64,000 bases of DNA from Sporosarcina ureae (GTDB lineage: Bacteria > Bacillota > Bacilli > Bacillales_A > Planococcaceae): positions 2,000,001 through 2,064,000 of the forward strand of contig NZ_CP015207.1 in NCBI RefSeq assembly GCF_002101375.1, written 5' to 3'. The position numbers and the translations under genes were made by a program. Within the stretch, counting starts at the first letter, position 1; each line of letters opens with the position of its first letter. The notes beneath the pieces were generated by a model. The model made no database searches and was not told the DNA's origin. It was given only the letters and a program-made list of their open reading frames with translations. Positions 16,167-26,153 of this stretch are shown piece after piece.

Positions 16167-17291
16167 TCATATATTAGCACATAATATTTGATTAAATAAT
16201 TCATTGGTAGATTCACTAGGGGATATTCCTAATTCTTCAATCAACTTCTCTTTGAAGTTATGATATGCCTTGATAGCCTCAGTTCTTTTACCTTGTTGCA
16301 GATAGTGTATTAAAAGTTGCTGTAGAGCTTGTTCTGAATATGGATCCAAAAGAACTAAACGTTCCAGTGAAGTTTGGAGTTGGGGAGTATCCTGATGAAT
16401 TGTGTAATAACTAATCATTCGGTGAAGTAATTTTATCGCCTGCTGTTTCATATGTTCGGCATGTGTGTAAGACCAATCATAACCTTCTAATTCCAGGTAA
16501 TCACCTTTATACTTTTGAATACTTTTTTCAAACTTCTCAATAGTAGCATCTGTCGCGTTGATATGTTGCTGAACGAGTTGATTCATTTCCAGTGCATCGC
16601 AGTGGAAATTCACTAATTCTAGGCGATAGCTTTGATTGGTAAAAACAATCACTTTGGAAAACCCTAAACTCTCTAGTGTTTTTCGTAAATGGGAGAGAGT
16701 GGTATGTAGTTGTATCTTAGCTTTCGAATATTCAGTATCGGGCCAAAGCGTTTCAATTAGTACATCACGATGGATTAATTCTTTATGATGCGTAAGGAAA
16801 TAGGCAAATAGTTCTTTAATTTTTATCGTTTTCCATTTAACAAACTCTTGCTTATATTGCACAATGAATTCTTGGAAACATTGTATTTCTAATTGTTTTC
16901 CAGATTCAGGTTGTAAAATGGAGGCAGAAGAGAGTGCTTGTGTTAATCGTGTAATAGTTTTTTCAAGACGCTCATTTGTAAGAGGTTTTAGTATGAAGTC
17001 AATGGAATTTAACTCGAATGCCTGTATTGCGTAATCACGATAAGCTGAAACAAATACTATTTTAATCGTTGGATCTATACTTAAAAGATGTTCAGCCAGA
17101 TCTATTCCATCGATTCCAGGCATGGAAATATCCAAAAAAGCCACGTTAAAAGAAAGATCTTTTATATCTTCGAGCAAATGCAATGAATTGGTAAATGTCT
17201 TGAGGACTTGCACCTCTTTGAATGTTGCCAACTTATGCGTGAGCAATTGTAAAGCTAACGGCTCATCATCTACTAAAATGGCACGAATCAC
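16167..17291 (-). CDS. response regulator with SARP-type DNA-binding and BTAD output
   Basis: The protein has 374 residues. A CheY-like receiver (1-120) carries phosphoacceptor D54 in FLDISMPGIDG and the acidic pair D8-D9. An OmpR-like winged helix (about 150-220, with LIETLWPDTEYSKAKIQLHTT) is followed by a bacterial transcriptional activator domain of helical repeats (about 225-370). The GTG at 17291 lies 9 bp after AAGGAG; the upstream ATG abuts that site. SARP proteins bind heptamer direct repeats spaced 11 bp, just upstream of a -10 box. The matching repeats before the sortase, cyclase and adhesin genes make this the candidate activator. Confidence 0.85.
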   Translation of the reverse strand: MIRAILVDDEPLALQLLTHKLATFKEVQVLKTFTNSLHLLEDIKDLSFNVAFLDISMPGIDGIDLAEHLLSIDPTIKIVFVSAYRDYAIQAFELNSIDFILKPLTNERLEKTITRLTQALSSASILQPESGKQLEIQCFQEFIVQYKQEFVKWKTIKIKELFAYFLTHHKELIHRDVLIETLWPDTEYSKAKIQLHTTLSHLRKTLESLGFSKVIVFTNQSYRLELVNFHCDALEMNQLVQQHINATDATIEKFEKSIQKYKGDYLELEGYDWSYTHAEHMKQQAIKLLHRMISYYTIHQDTPQLQTSLERLVLLDPYSEQALQQLLIHYLQQGKRTEAIKAYHNFKEKLIEELGISPSESTNELFNQILCANI

Positions 17292-17476
17292 ACAGATCAT
17301 CTCCTTCATTTTCAAAATACTATTACTAGTATATGACATTTACTATGAGTTTGTCTTACAAATGGTAAAGCATTTCCTGTTGCTAGTGTAAATAATAAAA
17401 TCCACAGAAATCACGGCAAGAATATGTGCTGTATGCTATATTAAAGACAACATTCTAATGAAATGGAGCGGGAAAA

Positions 17477-18961
17477 ATGATAGAAATTGAAGGGATGGTG
17501 ATTGGCATGGAATTGGGCAATGTCTTAACGTTACTCTTATCTATCGCTACAATTCTCAATATCCTGCTATTGGCATGGGTTTTGTTTATCGAAAGAAGAG
17601 ATGTAGGAAATACATGGGCGTGGATTATGCTTCTAGTGTTCATTCCTATCCTCGGTTTCTTTATTTATCTGTTCTTCGGACGTAGTTTAAAACAGAAGAA
17701 TTTCTATAATCTTTCTGTTGCAGAAAGAAAGGCTGAAAAAACGGAAGTTGATAAACAATTATTGCCAGAAAACTTGGCCAGACTAGAAGATAATACGTTA
17801 TTAAAAGAACATGCCGAATTAATTCATATGAATCTAAAATCAGCTCATTCACTGCTTTCCAAAGATAATCATATTGAAATATTTGATGACGGACATAAAA
17901 AATTTGCTGCCTTGTTTGAGGATATTAGCTCTGCTACAAAAGAGATCAATATCCAGTATTATATTATTCAGTCTGATTCCCTTGGGACTAAGTTACGTGA
18001 TCTTTTGATTCAAAAGGCGACAGAGGGAGTTAAAGTCAGACTCTTGTATGATGAAGTAGGCTCAAAGAAAACACCTCCCAAATTTTATAATGAATTACGT
18101 GCAGCAGGTGGAAGAGTGGAAGTATTCTTTCCATCGTTGTTTCGTCTAGTAAATTTTCGAGTCAATAATAGGAATCACCGAAAACTTTGTATTATTGATG
18201 GGGAAATCGCGTATATTGGCGGTTTCAATGTTGGAGATGAGTACCTTGGACTTGATGAAAAGTTTGGCTATTGGCGCGATACGCACTTTAGGATTAGAGG
18301 TGGCGCTGTCAATCATATTCAAGCGAAATTCATTTTAGATTGGCATCAGGCGAGTAAAAAGGAACCCGGTGATTGGGGAGATTACTTATTTCAAACTGAA
18401 AAAAATATAGGCACGAGTCCAGTACAAATTGTTTCAAGCGGTCCGAATTCCGAGACGGAACATTTGAAGAATATGTATATCAAGTTACTATTATCTGCTA
18501 AAAAAAGTGTCTACATTCAGACACCGTACTTTATTCCGGATACAAGCTTTATGGATGCCTGCAAAATTGCGTTGCTGTCAGGCATCGATGTACAGATTAT
18601 GATTCCGTGTAAGCCCGATCATCCGTTTGTCTACTGGGCTACTTGGTCGTATGTCGGGGATTTGCTTGATTATGGCGCGAAGGTATTACTGTATGAGAAT
18701 GGTTTCTTGCATGCGAAGACTATTGTGGTGGATGAAGAAGTAGCGGTAGTAGGTACTATGAATATCGATTCACGTAGCTTCCGATTGAATTTTGAAGTGA
18801 CCGCGATTGTCTATGATGACAAAGTAGCGGCGCAGTTGACGGGACTGTTCCGTCAAGACGCGGAACTGAGTTCTGAGTTGACGAAGGAACGTTATGAGGA
18901 GCGGTCCTTACTAATTAAGTTTAAGCAATCGATTTCACGGTTGTTGTCACCCATACTCTAA
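17477..18961 (+). CDS. cls: cardiolipin synthase
   Basis: This 494-residue membrane phospholipase D-family enzyme has two N-terminal membrane helices (about residues 14-36 and 46-66) and two HKD motifs, HRKLCIIDGE and HAKTIVVDEE, each followed by the usual Gly/Asn-rich block (GGFNVGDEY, GTMNIDSRSF). It condenses two phosphatidylglycerols to cardiolipin and glycerol. Length is normal for bacillar Cls. The ATG at 17477 has GGAG 8 bp upstream; in-frame ATGs at 17495 and 17507 are possible alternatives. Confidence 0.92.
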   Translation: MIEIEGMVIGMELGNVLTLLLSIATILNILLLAWVLFIERRDVGNTWAWIMLLVFIPILGFFIYLFFGRSLKQKNFYNLSVAERKAEKTEVDKQLLPENLARLEDNTLLKEHAELIHMNLKSAHSLLSKDNHIEIFDDGHKKFAALFEDISSATKEINIQYYIIQSDSLGTKLRDLLIQKATEGVKVRLLYDEVGSKKTPPKFYNELRAAGGRVEVFFPSLFRLVNFRVNNRNHRKLCIIDGEIAYIGGFNVGDEYLGLDEKFGYWRDTHFRIRGGAVNHIQAKFILDWHQASKKEPGDWGDYLFQTEKNIGTSPVQIVSSGPNSETEHLKNMYIKLLLSAKKSVYIQTPYFIPDTSFMDACKIALLSGIDVQIMIPCKPDHPFVYWATWSYVGDLLDYGAKVLLYENGFLHAKTIVVDEEVAVVGTMNIDSRSFRLNFEVTAIVYDDKVAAQLTGLFRQDAELSSELTKERYEERSLLIKFKQSISRLLSPIL

Positions 18962-19020
18962 TGGTGTAAAACGTATATTATATTGTTTAGTAATGGGTAC
19001 GCGTAATCATAATAGTATGC

Positions 19021-19053
19021 AAAAAAGAAGCAGCCTTGTGCTGCTTCTTTTTA
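19021..19053. terminator. bidirectional terminator
   Basis: AAAAGAAGCAGC and GCTGCTTCTTTT pair around a five-base loop, flanked by A- and T-runs. It lies between the convergent cls and topoisomerase III genes. Confidence 0.85.
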
Positions 19054-19065
19054 TTAGTATTTACG

Positions 19066-21204
19066 TTACATAAAGACCAAGTTCAGTTTTCCGTCTTTTA
19101 GCTCCAACGAAGCATCGAACTTTTTCCCATCGGCCGAAGTGAAGCCTTTGATGACGTTTGTTTGCCCTTTAGTACATAATAATTTCACTTGAGGCACAGT
19201 TAGTTTCTTTTTCAAGAAGAGCCCTGGGAAGGTTTGCTTGCAGCCATTTTTATAGTTACTACAACCGTAGAATTTAGGATGTTCAATGATGTTGCCTTTG
19301 CCACATTTTGGACAGGGCGCGACTTCAGTTCGTGTATACGAGCTTTTGCCAGAAGAGGGACGTGGCGGCAGCACGATATCAATCGTCTGTTTTTCAATCT
19401 GGACAGGTACGTCTTCAATCAGTTTTTGGATGAATTTCGATACACTCCCCAGAAAGTGTTGACCTGTTCCTTCACCATTGCCGATTTTCTTTAAGTACGT
19501 TTCCCATTTCGCTGTCATGGAAGGGCTGGCAAGCAAGCTACCTTCAATGGTCTGACAGAGTACGCGTCCTTTGTCGGTGATCGATACAATATTTTTCGTC
19601 ACGGAAATATATCCATGCTTTTTAATGGTTTCAATAATTCCGCTTCTTGTCGCTTCTGTTCCAAGCCCTTCAATTTCTTTCAAAATATCCGTTTCGCTTT
19701 GATCTTCTACCAGCTTCCCGCATGTTTTCATCATGGCGATCAACTGGCCTTCTGTATAAGGTTTTGGAGGCTGTGTCGCACCTTCTTTGATACCAATTTC
19801 GCTTTGCACGGTTTCCTCTCTCTCAAGTGGCGGTAAGGCGGGTTCTTCGGTATCCTTTGCCTTCTTTGGCGCAGCAAAAAGTTCTTTCCAACCTTTATCG
19901 CGTTCGGTTTTGCCCGTTGTGAAGAATGGCAAACCGTTGACGTCGGTCGTTACTTTCGTTTCTGTATATAAGTAATCCCGATGGAACATAGCTAGTGTCG
20001 TTCGAATGACTTCTTCATAAAGATTGCGCTCAAGTGGTGACAACTTTGTCAGTGCTGCAGGGGTCGGTAGCTTTTTTGTCGGGATGATAGCATAGTGTTC
20101 CTGTACTTTCGAGCTGTCAACATATCGTTTTTTCGGTGTGCGGGAAACGACCTCAAAAGGTTGCTCAATGAGTTTTTGATAGTCTTCCACAGCCGCTAGC
20201 AAGTAGTTGAATTCACTTGGTGTGATGTGACGTGTATCCGTCCGTGGATACGATACAAGCTTCTTTTCGTATAGAGTCTGCATGGTTTTCAATACAGTCG
20301 CAGGACTTGCTTTCCATCGTCGGTTGGCAGTTGCTTGCAATGTTGAAAGTGAATGCAACTGTGGCGGTGGTGTCCGTTTGTCTGTATGGGTCAGCTCACT
20401 AATGACCCCGGGCGTCCGTTTTGTAATATTGCGGCTGTTGAGTGCTTCCGCAATTAATTCACGCTTAGGTTCCTTAAGCTTTGCTTTTCCTTTATACGTA
20501 CCGTGCGCCGCAGTAAAAATGGCTTCCGCTTCGAAAAAAGGTTCCGATACGAACGTCTCGATTTCGCGCTGACGTTGATAAATCAAATAAACGGTAGGGG
20601 ATTGCACACGACCGATAGGAAATACTTCCTGAACGCCTTTGGCTTTCAACAACAGTGTATAGAGCCTAGAACCATTCATCCCTACGAGCCAGTCGCTGAT
20701 TTGTCGTGCCTTTGCTTCTTCATAGAGTTGTAGATCTTGTCGATTATCCCGTAGATTCTCGAAGCCTTTTCGTACTTCATCCGATTCCAGCGAGTTAATC
20801 CATAGTCGCTCAATCTTCTGGTTGCGAGCTCCCGTCATATAATAGATGGAATAAAATATATTTGAACCTTCGCGATCCACGTCACACGCGTTGATGACAT
20901 GATCGGTCGCGCGAATAAGCTTCTTGACTACTTGGAATTGCTTATACTTTCCTGGCGCTACTTGAAACTCATAACGCTCGGGTAAGATAGGTAAACTGCC
21001 GAGGTTCCAGCGTTTCCAAGCAGGATTGTACGTATGCGGCTCTTTTAATTCCACGAGATGCCCAACACCCCATGTAATGAAGGCGCCTTGGGGGAATATA
21101 TCGCACGGTTGAATTTCTGTATAGCCGTCGTGTTTACGTGTAGTAAATGCGTCTGCGTAAGCTTTGGCCTGGGATGGTTTTTCCGCTAATATAACTGGTC
21201 TCAT
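19066..21204 (-). CDS. DNA topoisomerase III paralogue (type IA)
   Basis: The protein has 712 residues. A Toprim domain at the N terminus has ILAEKPSQAKAY and the DxDxEG-like metal motif INACDVDREGSN. The type IA core carries active-site Tyr319 in SYPRTDTRHI. A C-terminal zinc ribbon has CPKCG and two further cysteines (CSNYKNGC). It relaxes or decatenates DNA through a 5'-phosphotyrosine. A second, longer-tailed topoisomerase III (the TopB-like gene at 63127) is in the same window, so this is an additional paralogue, possibly of mobile-element origin, though nothing mobile surrounds it. Confidence 0.88.
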   Translation of the reverse strand: MRPVILAEKPSQAKAYADAFTTRKHDGYTEIQPCDIFPQGAFITWGVGHLVELKEPHTYNPAWKRWNLGSLPILPERYEFQVAPGKYKQFQVVKKLIRATDHVINACDVDREGSNIFYSIYYMTGARNQKIERLWINSLESDEVRKGFENLRDNRQDLQLYEEAKARQISDWLVGMNGSRLYTLLLKAKGVQEVFPIGRVQSPTVYLIYQRQREIETFVSEPFFEAEAIFTAAHGTYKGKAKLKEPKRELIAEALNSRNITKRTPGVISELTHTDKRTPPPQLHSLSTLQATANRRWKASPATVLKTMQTLYEKKLVSYPRTDTRHITPSEFNYLLAAVEDYQKLIEQPFEVVSRTPKKRYVDSSKVQEHYAIIPTKKLPTPAALTKLSPLERNLYEEVIRTTLAMFHRDYLYTETKVTTDVNGLPFFTTGKTERDKGWKELFAAPKKAKDTEEPALPPLEREETVQSEIGIKEGATQPPKPYTEGQLIAMMKTCGKLVEDQSETDILKEIEGLGTEATRSGIIETIKKHGYISVTKNIVSITDKGRVLCQTIEGSLLASPSMTAKWETYLKKIGNGEGTGQHFLGSVSKFIQKLIEDVPVQIEKQTIDIVLPPRPSSGKSSYTRTEVAPCPKCGKGNIIEHPKFYGCSNYKNGCKQTFPGLFLKKKLTVPQVKLLCTKGQTNVIKGFTSADGKKFDASLELKDGKLNLVFM

Positions 21205-21693
21205 AAAAACACCTCTTTGGCTTCGATAATAGAAACGCTAGTTCCAATATTATCGCATAAATGGAGGAAGTTTACGAATTCATGTTTTGGGGTGACTAGA
21301 GAATGAAGAAAATAGAAAGGATATCTAGCTGAATCATTGAGTTGAAGATGTCTTCTGTATTAAAGATAAAGAACACTTGAAAAGCCAATTATTTGTTGTT
21401 ATTTTTTTACGGCATTGGAGGTTTTCAATAGGTAGATTTGGAAGACTGTTTGATCAAATGACTGCTAGTAGTTGTGATAAAAGGGCAAAAGAAAAAAGCG
21501 TGTTTTAAAAAAGACTAATTAAAACACGCTCTTATAGTACTGAATGGGATTACCCTTTTATAAAAAGGATAGATCATTTTTGTAAATCTTCATTGACTAA
21601 ATATGTGGTACTTGAGAAAATATTTTTTCGACTGACTTGAACCAATTGTTAATTTACCTTCATTCATTTTCAAGATATAGGATACCTACAAAG
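21205..21693. other. intergenic region, 489 bp
   Basis: AT-rich with stops in all frames. It holds the topoisomerase leader at its left edge and one minus-strand terminator at 21486-21530. I see nothing else. Confidence 0.6.
21486..21530 (-). terminator. rho-independent terminator of the quinone oxidoreductase gene
   Basis: On the minus strand AGCGTGTTTTAA and its complement flank a ten-base loop and are followed by TTTTTTCTTTT. It lies about 160 bp after the stop of the gene ending at 21694. Confidence 0.7.
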
Positions 21694-22674
21694 TTACCCC
21701 TCTATCTCAAGTATAATCTTACCGATATTGCGGTTCTCTTCCATATGGAGATGAGCTTTTCCAACCTTTTCTAAAGGGAATGTAGTATCAGTAACGGGTA
21801 CTATATTTTTTTGTTCAAAATAAGGGATTACGTTTTCGGCAAATTCTTTGGTCAAAAGAGCTTTGTATTCGTCACTTCTTGGGGTTAGTAATGTCCCTGT
21901 TAGTTGAATGCATTTTGACATCAAATTAAATAAGTTTACCTTTTCGATCTCACTTCCACCTAGTATTCCGATAAGAACCCATCGACCTTCATTCTTAATA
22001 CTGGCTAAATTTTTCTCCCAGTAATCAGCACCAATAAAGTCTAAAATCAAATCTACGCCTTTACCGTTTGTTGCTTTTAGAACCTCTTCATCAAATGACT
22101 GCTCCTTGTAATTTATAAGGACGTCAGCTCCAAGTTCTCGGCAAAAATCGAGTTTGCTTTTAGAACCAGCAGTAACAATAACCTTAGCATTACAAAGTTT
22201 TTTTGCTAATTGAATTGCTGCCGTTCCAACTCCGCTTGCACCTGCATGAATTAATACGGTTTCCTGATTTTGAAGTTTGCCTAGCCAAAATAATGTTTGA
22301 TAAGCAGTTAAGAACACTTCAGGAATCGCTGCAGCTTCTTCAAACGATAAGGAATCGGGAATTTTCATCGCTCGATCTGCTGGCATAACAGCAAACTCTG
22401 CATAACCACCACCATTAACAAGTCCCATCACTCTATCTCCAACCGAAAAGGAATTATCACCATTTACTTCAACCACTGTTCCGGCAATTTCTACGCCCAA
22501 AATAGGGTTTTCAGCATACCCTACTTTCCCTTCACGGGTTATAATATCTGTACGGTTTACCGCTGTCGCATGAACACGTATAAGCAATTCCTTCTCTTTT
22601 GGTTGAGGACTAGCAACTTCAACAAGCTCCAGTTGTTCTGGACCACCTGGTTTCTTTACAATTATAGCTTTCAT
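21694..22674 (-). CDS. NAD(P)H:quinone oxidoreductase, zinc-free MDR family (PIG3-like)
   Basis: This 326-residue medium-chain dehydrogenase has an N-terminal GroES-like fold with the family block VGDRVMGLVNGGGYAEF and a Rossmann fold with the nucleotide motif HAGASGVGTAAIQLA. The catalytic zinc ligands of alcohol dehydrogenases are absent, as in quinone oxidoreductases. It probably reduces quinones or reactive enones with NADPH. An AGGAGG site precedes the ATG. It stands alone with its own terminator. Confidence 0.85.
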   Translation of the reverse strand: MKAIIVKKPGGPEQLELVEVASPQPKEKELLIRVHATAVNRTDIITREGKVGYAENPILGVEIAGTVVEVNGDNSFSVGDRVMGLVNGGGYAEFAVMPADRAMKIPDSLSFEEAAAIPEVFLTAYQTLFWLGKLQNQETVLIHAGASGVGTAAIQLAKKLCNAKVIVTAGSKSKLDFCRELGADVLINYKEQSFDEEVLKATNGKGVDLILDFIGADYWEKNLASIKNEGRWVLIGILGGSEIEKVNLFNLMSKCIQLTGTLLTPRSDEYKALLTKEFAENVIPYFEQKNIVPVTDTTFPLEKVGKAHLHMEENRNIGKIILEIEG

Positions 22675-23246
22675 AAATATTCCTCCTTTTAAAAATACCC
22701 TTAGAAAAAATCTAAGAGAAAAAGCTTCGCAACATTTTAGCGCGCGACTTTATTTTAACTATCCCAACCTTTTAATCGATTTACAATTATCGAGGCTTAT
22801 CATGCTAGGATGGCTAACCAATTATACATCCTTTTCTAACAGTTTTCAGCTTCAGTTAAATCTAGAAATGTTAGCAGGAGACTAATGTTACTATGATAAC
22901 CCTTCATATCAAGTGTCAAACCTGAAGACCTCGAAATTTTATGTGAAGCACTGATCATCTAAAACCTTTTTATATGATCGACCTATTTTGTTAAAAGCCA
23001 AGCAAGTAAATAGTCCGTTTCCTTGTCCAGTAAGAATTAATTCAAGATTGAATAATGTCTGGCCACAGTTATACAATCTCACATTTGGGAATGGAGTGCT
23101 ATTAGCCGTGTAGTAGAAAAAAGAGTTTTCATGACAAACAAAACAGGTAGAAGAGTAATAGAGGATCTAAAAAATTAATTACCTGTAACCTTTTCCCGTC
23201 TTATTCGAACTACTGTATAGAAACTATAATAAGGAGCGGATTTTTT
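22675..23246. other. intergenic region, 572 bp
   Basis: AT-rich and without a supportable gene. A 40-codon open stretch, roughly 23056-23178 on the plus strand, ends with VIEDLKN and a stop but has no start or ribosome binding site. It could be the tail of a lost gene. The stalk-domain gene leader with AAGGAG lies at the right edge. Confidence 0.5.
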
Positions 23247-24134
23247 ATGAAGTTGAATAAATTTGTACCATTTGCGATGTCGGCATTGCTTATTGGCGGC
23301 GCGGCGGTACCTGAAGCAGTTAGCGCAAAAGAGGAAGTGAAGGCCGAAGTGACATCTGATGAAAAAGCTTTTGTTAAAGTAGAAGGAACAATCGAAGGCA
23401 TAGAAAAGAACGAGGAGTTCACACTGTACACGATTAAAGGAAAAGAAGAGTCTTCTGCATTGGCTATTAACAAAGAAACGCTAATTTTTGATAATACGGG
23501 AAAGAAGGTCGAATTGAAGAAAGGTGACAAAGTATCTGCCTATACCCATGCAGATAAACCCATGATTATGATTTACCCACCGCAATACACTCCAGATGTA
23601 GTTATTGTAGAAAAAGATAAAGAGAACACTGCAGTAGTTGGAATATTTGATGACGAAATGGTGGATTCGTACTTGAAGCTACAGTTGAATATAGGTGACA
23701 GTACAGACATTTCCAGCATTTCGGGTAATAAAGTAAAAGCTGATGACTTGAAAGGTAAAGACTTGCTGGTATTCTACAAAGAAACAACGCGAAGTATTCC
23801 AGCTCAGACAACGCCAGAGAAAGTAGTTGTACTTGACGGAAATACAGTAGATGAAGATGCTACTGTAGAACAAATCATAGAAGACGATCATTATATGGTT
23901 GATGGTGTGAAGATGGTGCCGCTTCGTTTGCTTGCTGAGAAACTTGGATATGTAGTGGATTCGACTGGTAATGGTGCGATCATATCCAAAGGTGCTCCAT
24001 CTTACACAATTACACGTGGTCAGAAGGAATATGGCTACAATAAATCATTGTTGAAGTTTGAAGTGGCACCGGAGCTACTTGAACCGAAGAAGACCTATGT
24101 ACCAGTAGAGCTTATTGATGAATTGATGGAGTAA
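23247..24134 (+). CDS. secreted stalk-domain (copper amine oxidase N-like) protein
   Basis: The protein has 295 residues. A signal peptide (about 1-27, ending AVSA) precedes a beta-rich central region (about 35-190) and a C-terminal stalk domain (about 213-290) with the usual VDGVKMVPLRLLAEKLGY start and a YVPVELID close. Stalk domains occur in secreted and wall-associated proteins of Bacillales; no enzymatic residues are visible. AAGGAG precedes the ATG and a terminator follows, so it is monocistronic. Its role is unknown, probably wall- or matrix-associated. Confidence 0.75.
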   Translation: MKLNKFVPFAMSALLIGGAAVPEAVSAKEEVKAEVTSDEKAFVKVEGTIEGIEKNEEFTLYTIKGKEESSALAINKETLIFDNTGKKVELKKGDKVSAYTHADKPMIMIYPPQYTPDVVIVEKDKENTAVVGIFDDEMVDSYLKLQLNIGDSTDISSISGNKVKADDLKGKDLLVFYKETTRSIPAQTTPEKVVVLDGNTVDEDATVEQIIEDDHYMVDGVKMVPLRLLAEKLGYVVDSTGNGAIISKGAPSYTITRGQKEYGYNKSLLKFEVAPELLEPKKTYVPVELIDELME

Positions 24135-24145
24135 TTAAACCATAT

Positions 24146-24181
24146 AAAAAAGGCAGGGGTCCGTGGACTCTTGCCTTTTTT
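24146..24181. terminator. rho-independent terminator
   Basis: AAAAAAGGCAGGGGTCC pairs imperfectly with GGACTCTTGCCTTTTTT around a short loop. It lies between the convergent stalk-protein and symporter genes and could work both ways. Confidence 0.75.
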
Positions 24182-24191
24182 GATATTTACA

Positions 24192-25562
24192 TCAAGACTT
24201 CTTTTTCTTTTCTATTGGATAGAGGTTTGTAAAGTAATCGTTCGTAATGTCCCGTACTTGTCCACTTAAGAATAGTACCGCAATCACGTTAGGAATTAAT
24301 ACGATTGCGAGTAATAGATCAAGAAAATGCCAGACGAATTGCAATCCACCAAGTGCTCCGATGATGATCGCCGTGATATATGCCACGCGTATTACGACAG
24401 AGAAGTTGGGTCCAAATAAGAACTCTGCCTGCTTTTCTCCGTAATATATAATGACTACAATCGTTGTAATCACGAACAAGAATAATATAATGGATATGAT
24501 AATTCCACCGAGGGAAGCACCGAATACTGTACTATACGCTTCTGTCACCATGTTCGCCGCGTTGTCTGCGTCAATGACTTTCCAAACATCTGTAGTCAGT
24601 ATGACGAGTGCAGTCATAGTACAAACGATCAATGTATCCACGACGACTTCAAAGACGCCCCAGAAACCTTGTTTAGCGGGATGACTATTCACTGCCGCTG
24701 CATGGGCTATTGGTGCTGTACCGATACCGGCTTCATTGGAATATAATCCGCGGGCGAGTCCCCATCGAATTGCTGCGGCTACACCGGCCCCTGCGAAACC
24801 GCCTGCCGCTGATATCGGTTGGAATGCATGTGTGAAAATCAAGCCAAATGCTGTAGGTACTGCATTGATATGAGCTCCGATAATAATGAGTGCTGTTAAA
24901 ATGTAGACCACGACCATGGATGGAATTAGACGTTCCGTTACACGTCCAATCGCTTTAATTCCTCCGAATGAAATGAGTGCAACCAGTAAGGCGACGAACA
25001 TACCTGTTACGATTGGAGGTAAACCGAATGAACCTTTAAGGGTCGTTGCGATGGAGTTAGATTGCACCATAGTACTCGCCATAACTTCTAACATGAGGGC
25101 AAATGCAAAGATATACGCAACCTTTTTCCAGCCAAGTCCTTTTTTTATGTAATACATCGGACCACCGACGTAATCACCGGCAGCATTCTTTTCACGATAT
25201 TGGATACCGAGTACGACTTCGGAATATTTCGTACCGATTCCAATCAGTGCGACAATCCACATCCAGAAAATCGCACCAGGCCCACCTAGGGCGATGGCTA
25301 CAGGCACTCCCACGATATTCGCTGCTCCCATTGTGGAGGCAAGCGCAGAGGTGGTTGCTTGAAAAGGAGTTAGCGTGCCGTCCCCAGAACCTTTAGACAT
25401 AACCTTTCCAAAGGTTTGACGAAAAATGTGAGGCATATATCGGAACTGGAAGAATTTTAGACGAATGGTGAGAAACAATCCGCCTCCTAGAAGTAAAATG
25501 ATGATGGGGAATCCCCATAAAAAGTCCGAGACGATTTCTACCCATTTCGTAAACGGATTCAT
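24192..25562 (-). CDS. sodium:alanine/glycine symporter (AGCS family)
   Basis: This 456-residue transporter has about eleven membrane helices. Family landmarks are GGPMYYIKKGLG, GTKYSEVVLGIQYR and SNEAGIGTAPIAHAAA. AGCS proteins import alanine or glycine with Na+. The ATG at 25562 lies 9 bp after AAGGAG; a further in-frame ATG at 25598 precedes that site and is not used here. Confidence 0.9.
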   Translation of the reverse strand: MNPFTKWVEIVSDFLWGFPIIILLLGGGLFLTIRLKFFQFRYMPHIFRQTFGKVMSKGSGDGTLTPFQATTSALASTMGAANIVGVPVAIALGGPGAIFWMWIVALIGIGTKYSEVVLGIQYREKNAAGDYVGGPMYYIKKGLGWKKVAYIFAFALMLEVMASTMVQSNSIATTLKGSFGLPPIVTGMFVALLVALISFGGIKAIGRVTERLIPSMVVVYILTALIIIGAHINAVPTAFGLIFTHAFQPISAAGGFAGAGVAAAIRWGLARGLYSNEAGIGTAPIAHAAAVNSHPAKQGFWGVFEVVVDTLIVCTMTALVILTTDVWKVIDADNAANMVTEAYSTVFGASLGGIIISIILFLFVITTIVVIIYYGEKQAEFLFGPNFSVVIRVAYITAIIIGALGGLQFVWHFLDLLLAIVLIPNVIAVLFLSGQVRDITNDYFTNLYPIEKKKKS

Positions 25563-25854
25563 TGGCAACGACTCCTTTTGTGGTTTGATACTACTCAAAC
25601 AACTAGTTATTTCGTTTCGGTTTACGAAGTAGTTGTCTACTATACTAGTGAATGTATGGAAGAAATGTCAAATGAAATTAGAAATGTACTTATTTTTAGT
25701 GCTTGAGTCATTGCTGATAGATACACAACGAAATTATATTTGGAAGAGTAAGGACAAGCCTTCTTTCCACAAATTACTGTATAAAATATATAGAATTATT
25801 TGAAATCAATTGACAAACAGCTAAAGACCATGTAATATTACGTTCAATATTACA

Positions 25855-26119
25855 TTGCAGACGAAGAATGGAACTAGTAAAAATGTTTATGTCTATATAG
25901 AGAGCTGATGGTTGGTGGAAAACAGCAGACGCACATTTTGAACTCATCCATGAGTCACTCCCTGAAAGTTCTACAGTAAGGGACGTCGGTTTCCTCCGTT
26001 AACGGGATAGACAGTAATAGCTGTCGATAAGGGGATTTGCCAAGTATGGCGAATCAATTAGAGTGGTACCGCGAGTATAACCTCGTCTCTATATTTCAAT
26101 ATAGAGACGAGGTTTTTTT
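25855..26119 (+). promoter_or_regulatory. T-box leader, leucine-type, before leuA
   Basis: The T-box AGAGTGGTACCGCG is at 26060-26073, one base from consensus. It is followed by a 16-bp terminator hairpin at 26079-26119 (CCTCGTCTCTATATT and complement, then seven T). In stem I, the GAACTCATCC stretch places the specifier CTC at 25943-25945, a leucine codon. This matches the downstream 2-isopropylmalate synthase: uncharged tRNA-Leu should open the antiterminator and turn the gene on. The left boundary is approximate. The remaining 25563-25854 shows nothing else. Confidence 0.92.
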
Positions 26120-26153
26120 GTATTTATTTTTTTAAAAAAAGGAGTGCAAAGAG

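Noticed and set aside
23056..23178. Open stretch ending VIEDLKN and a stop, perhaps a gene remnant
   Set aside because: About 40 codons only, no start signal, no recognised family.
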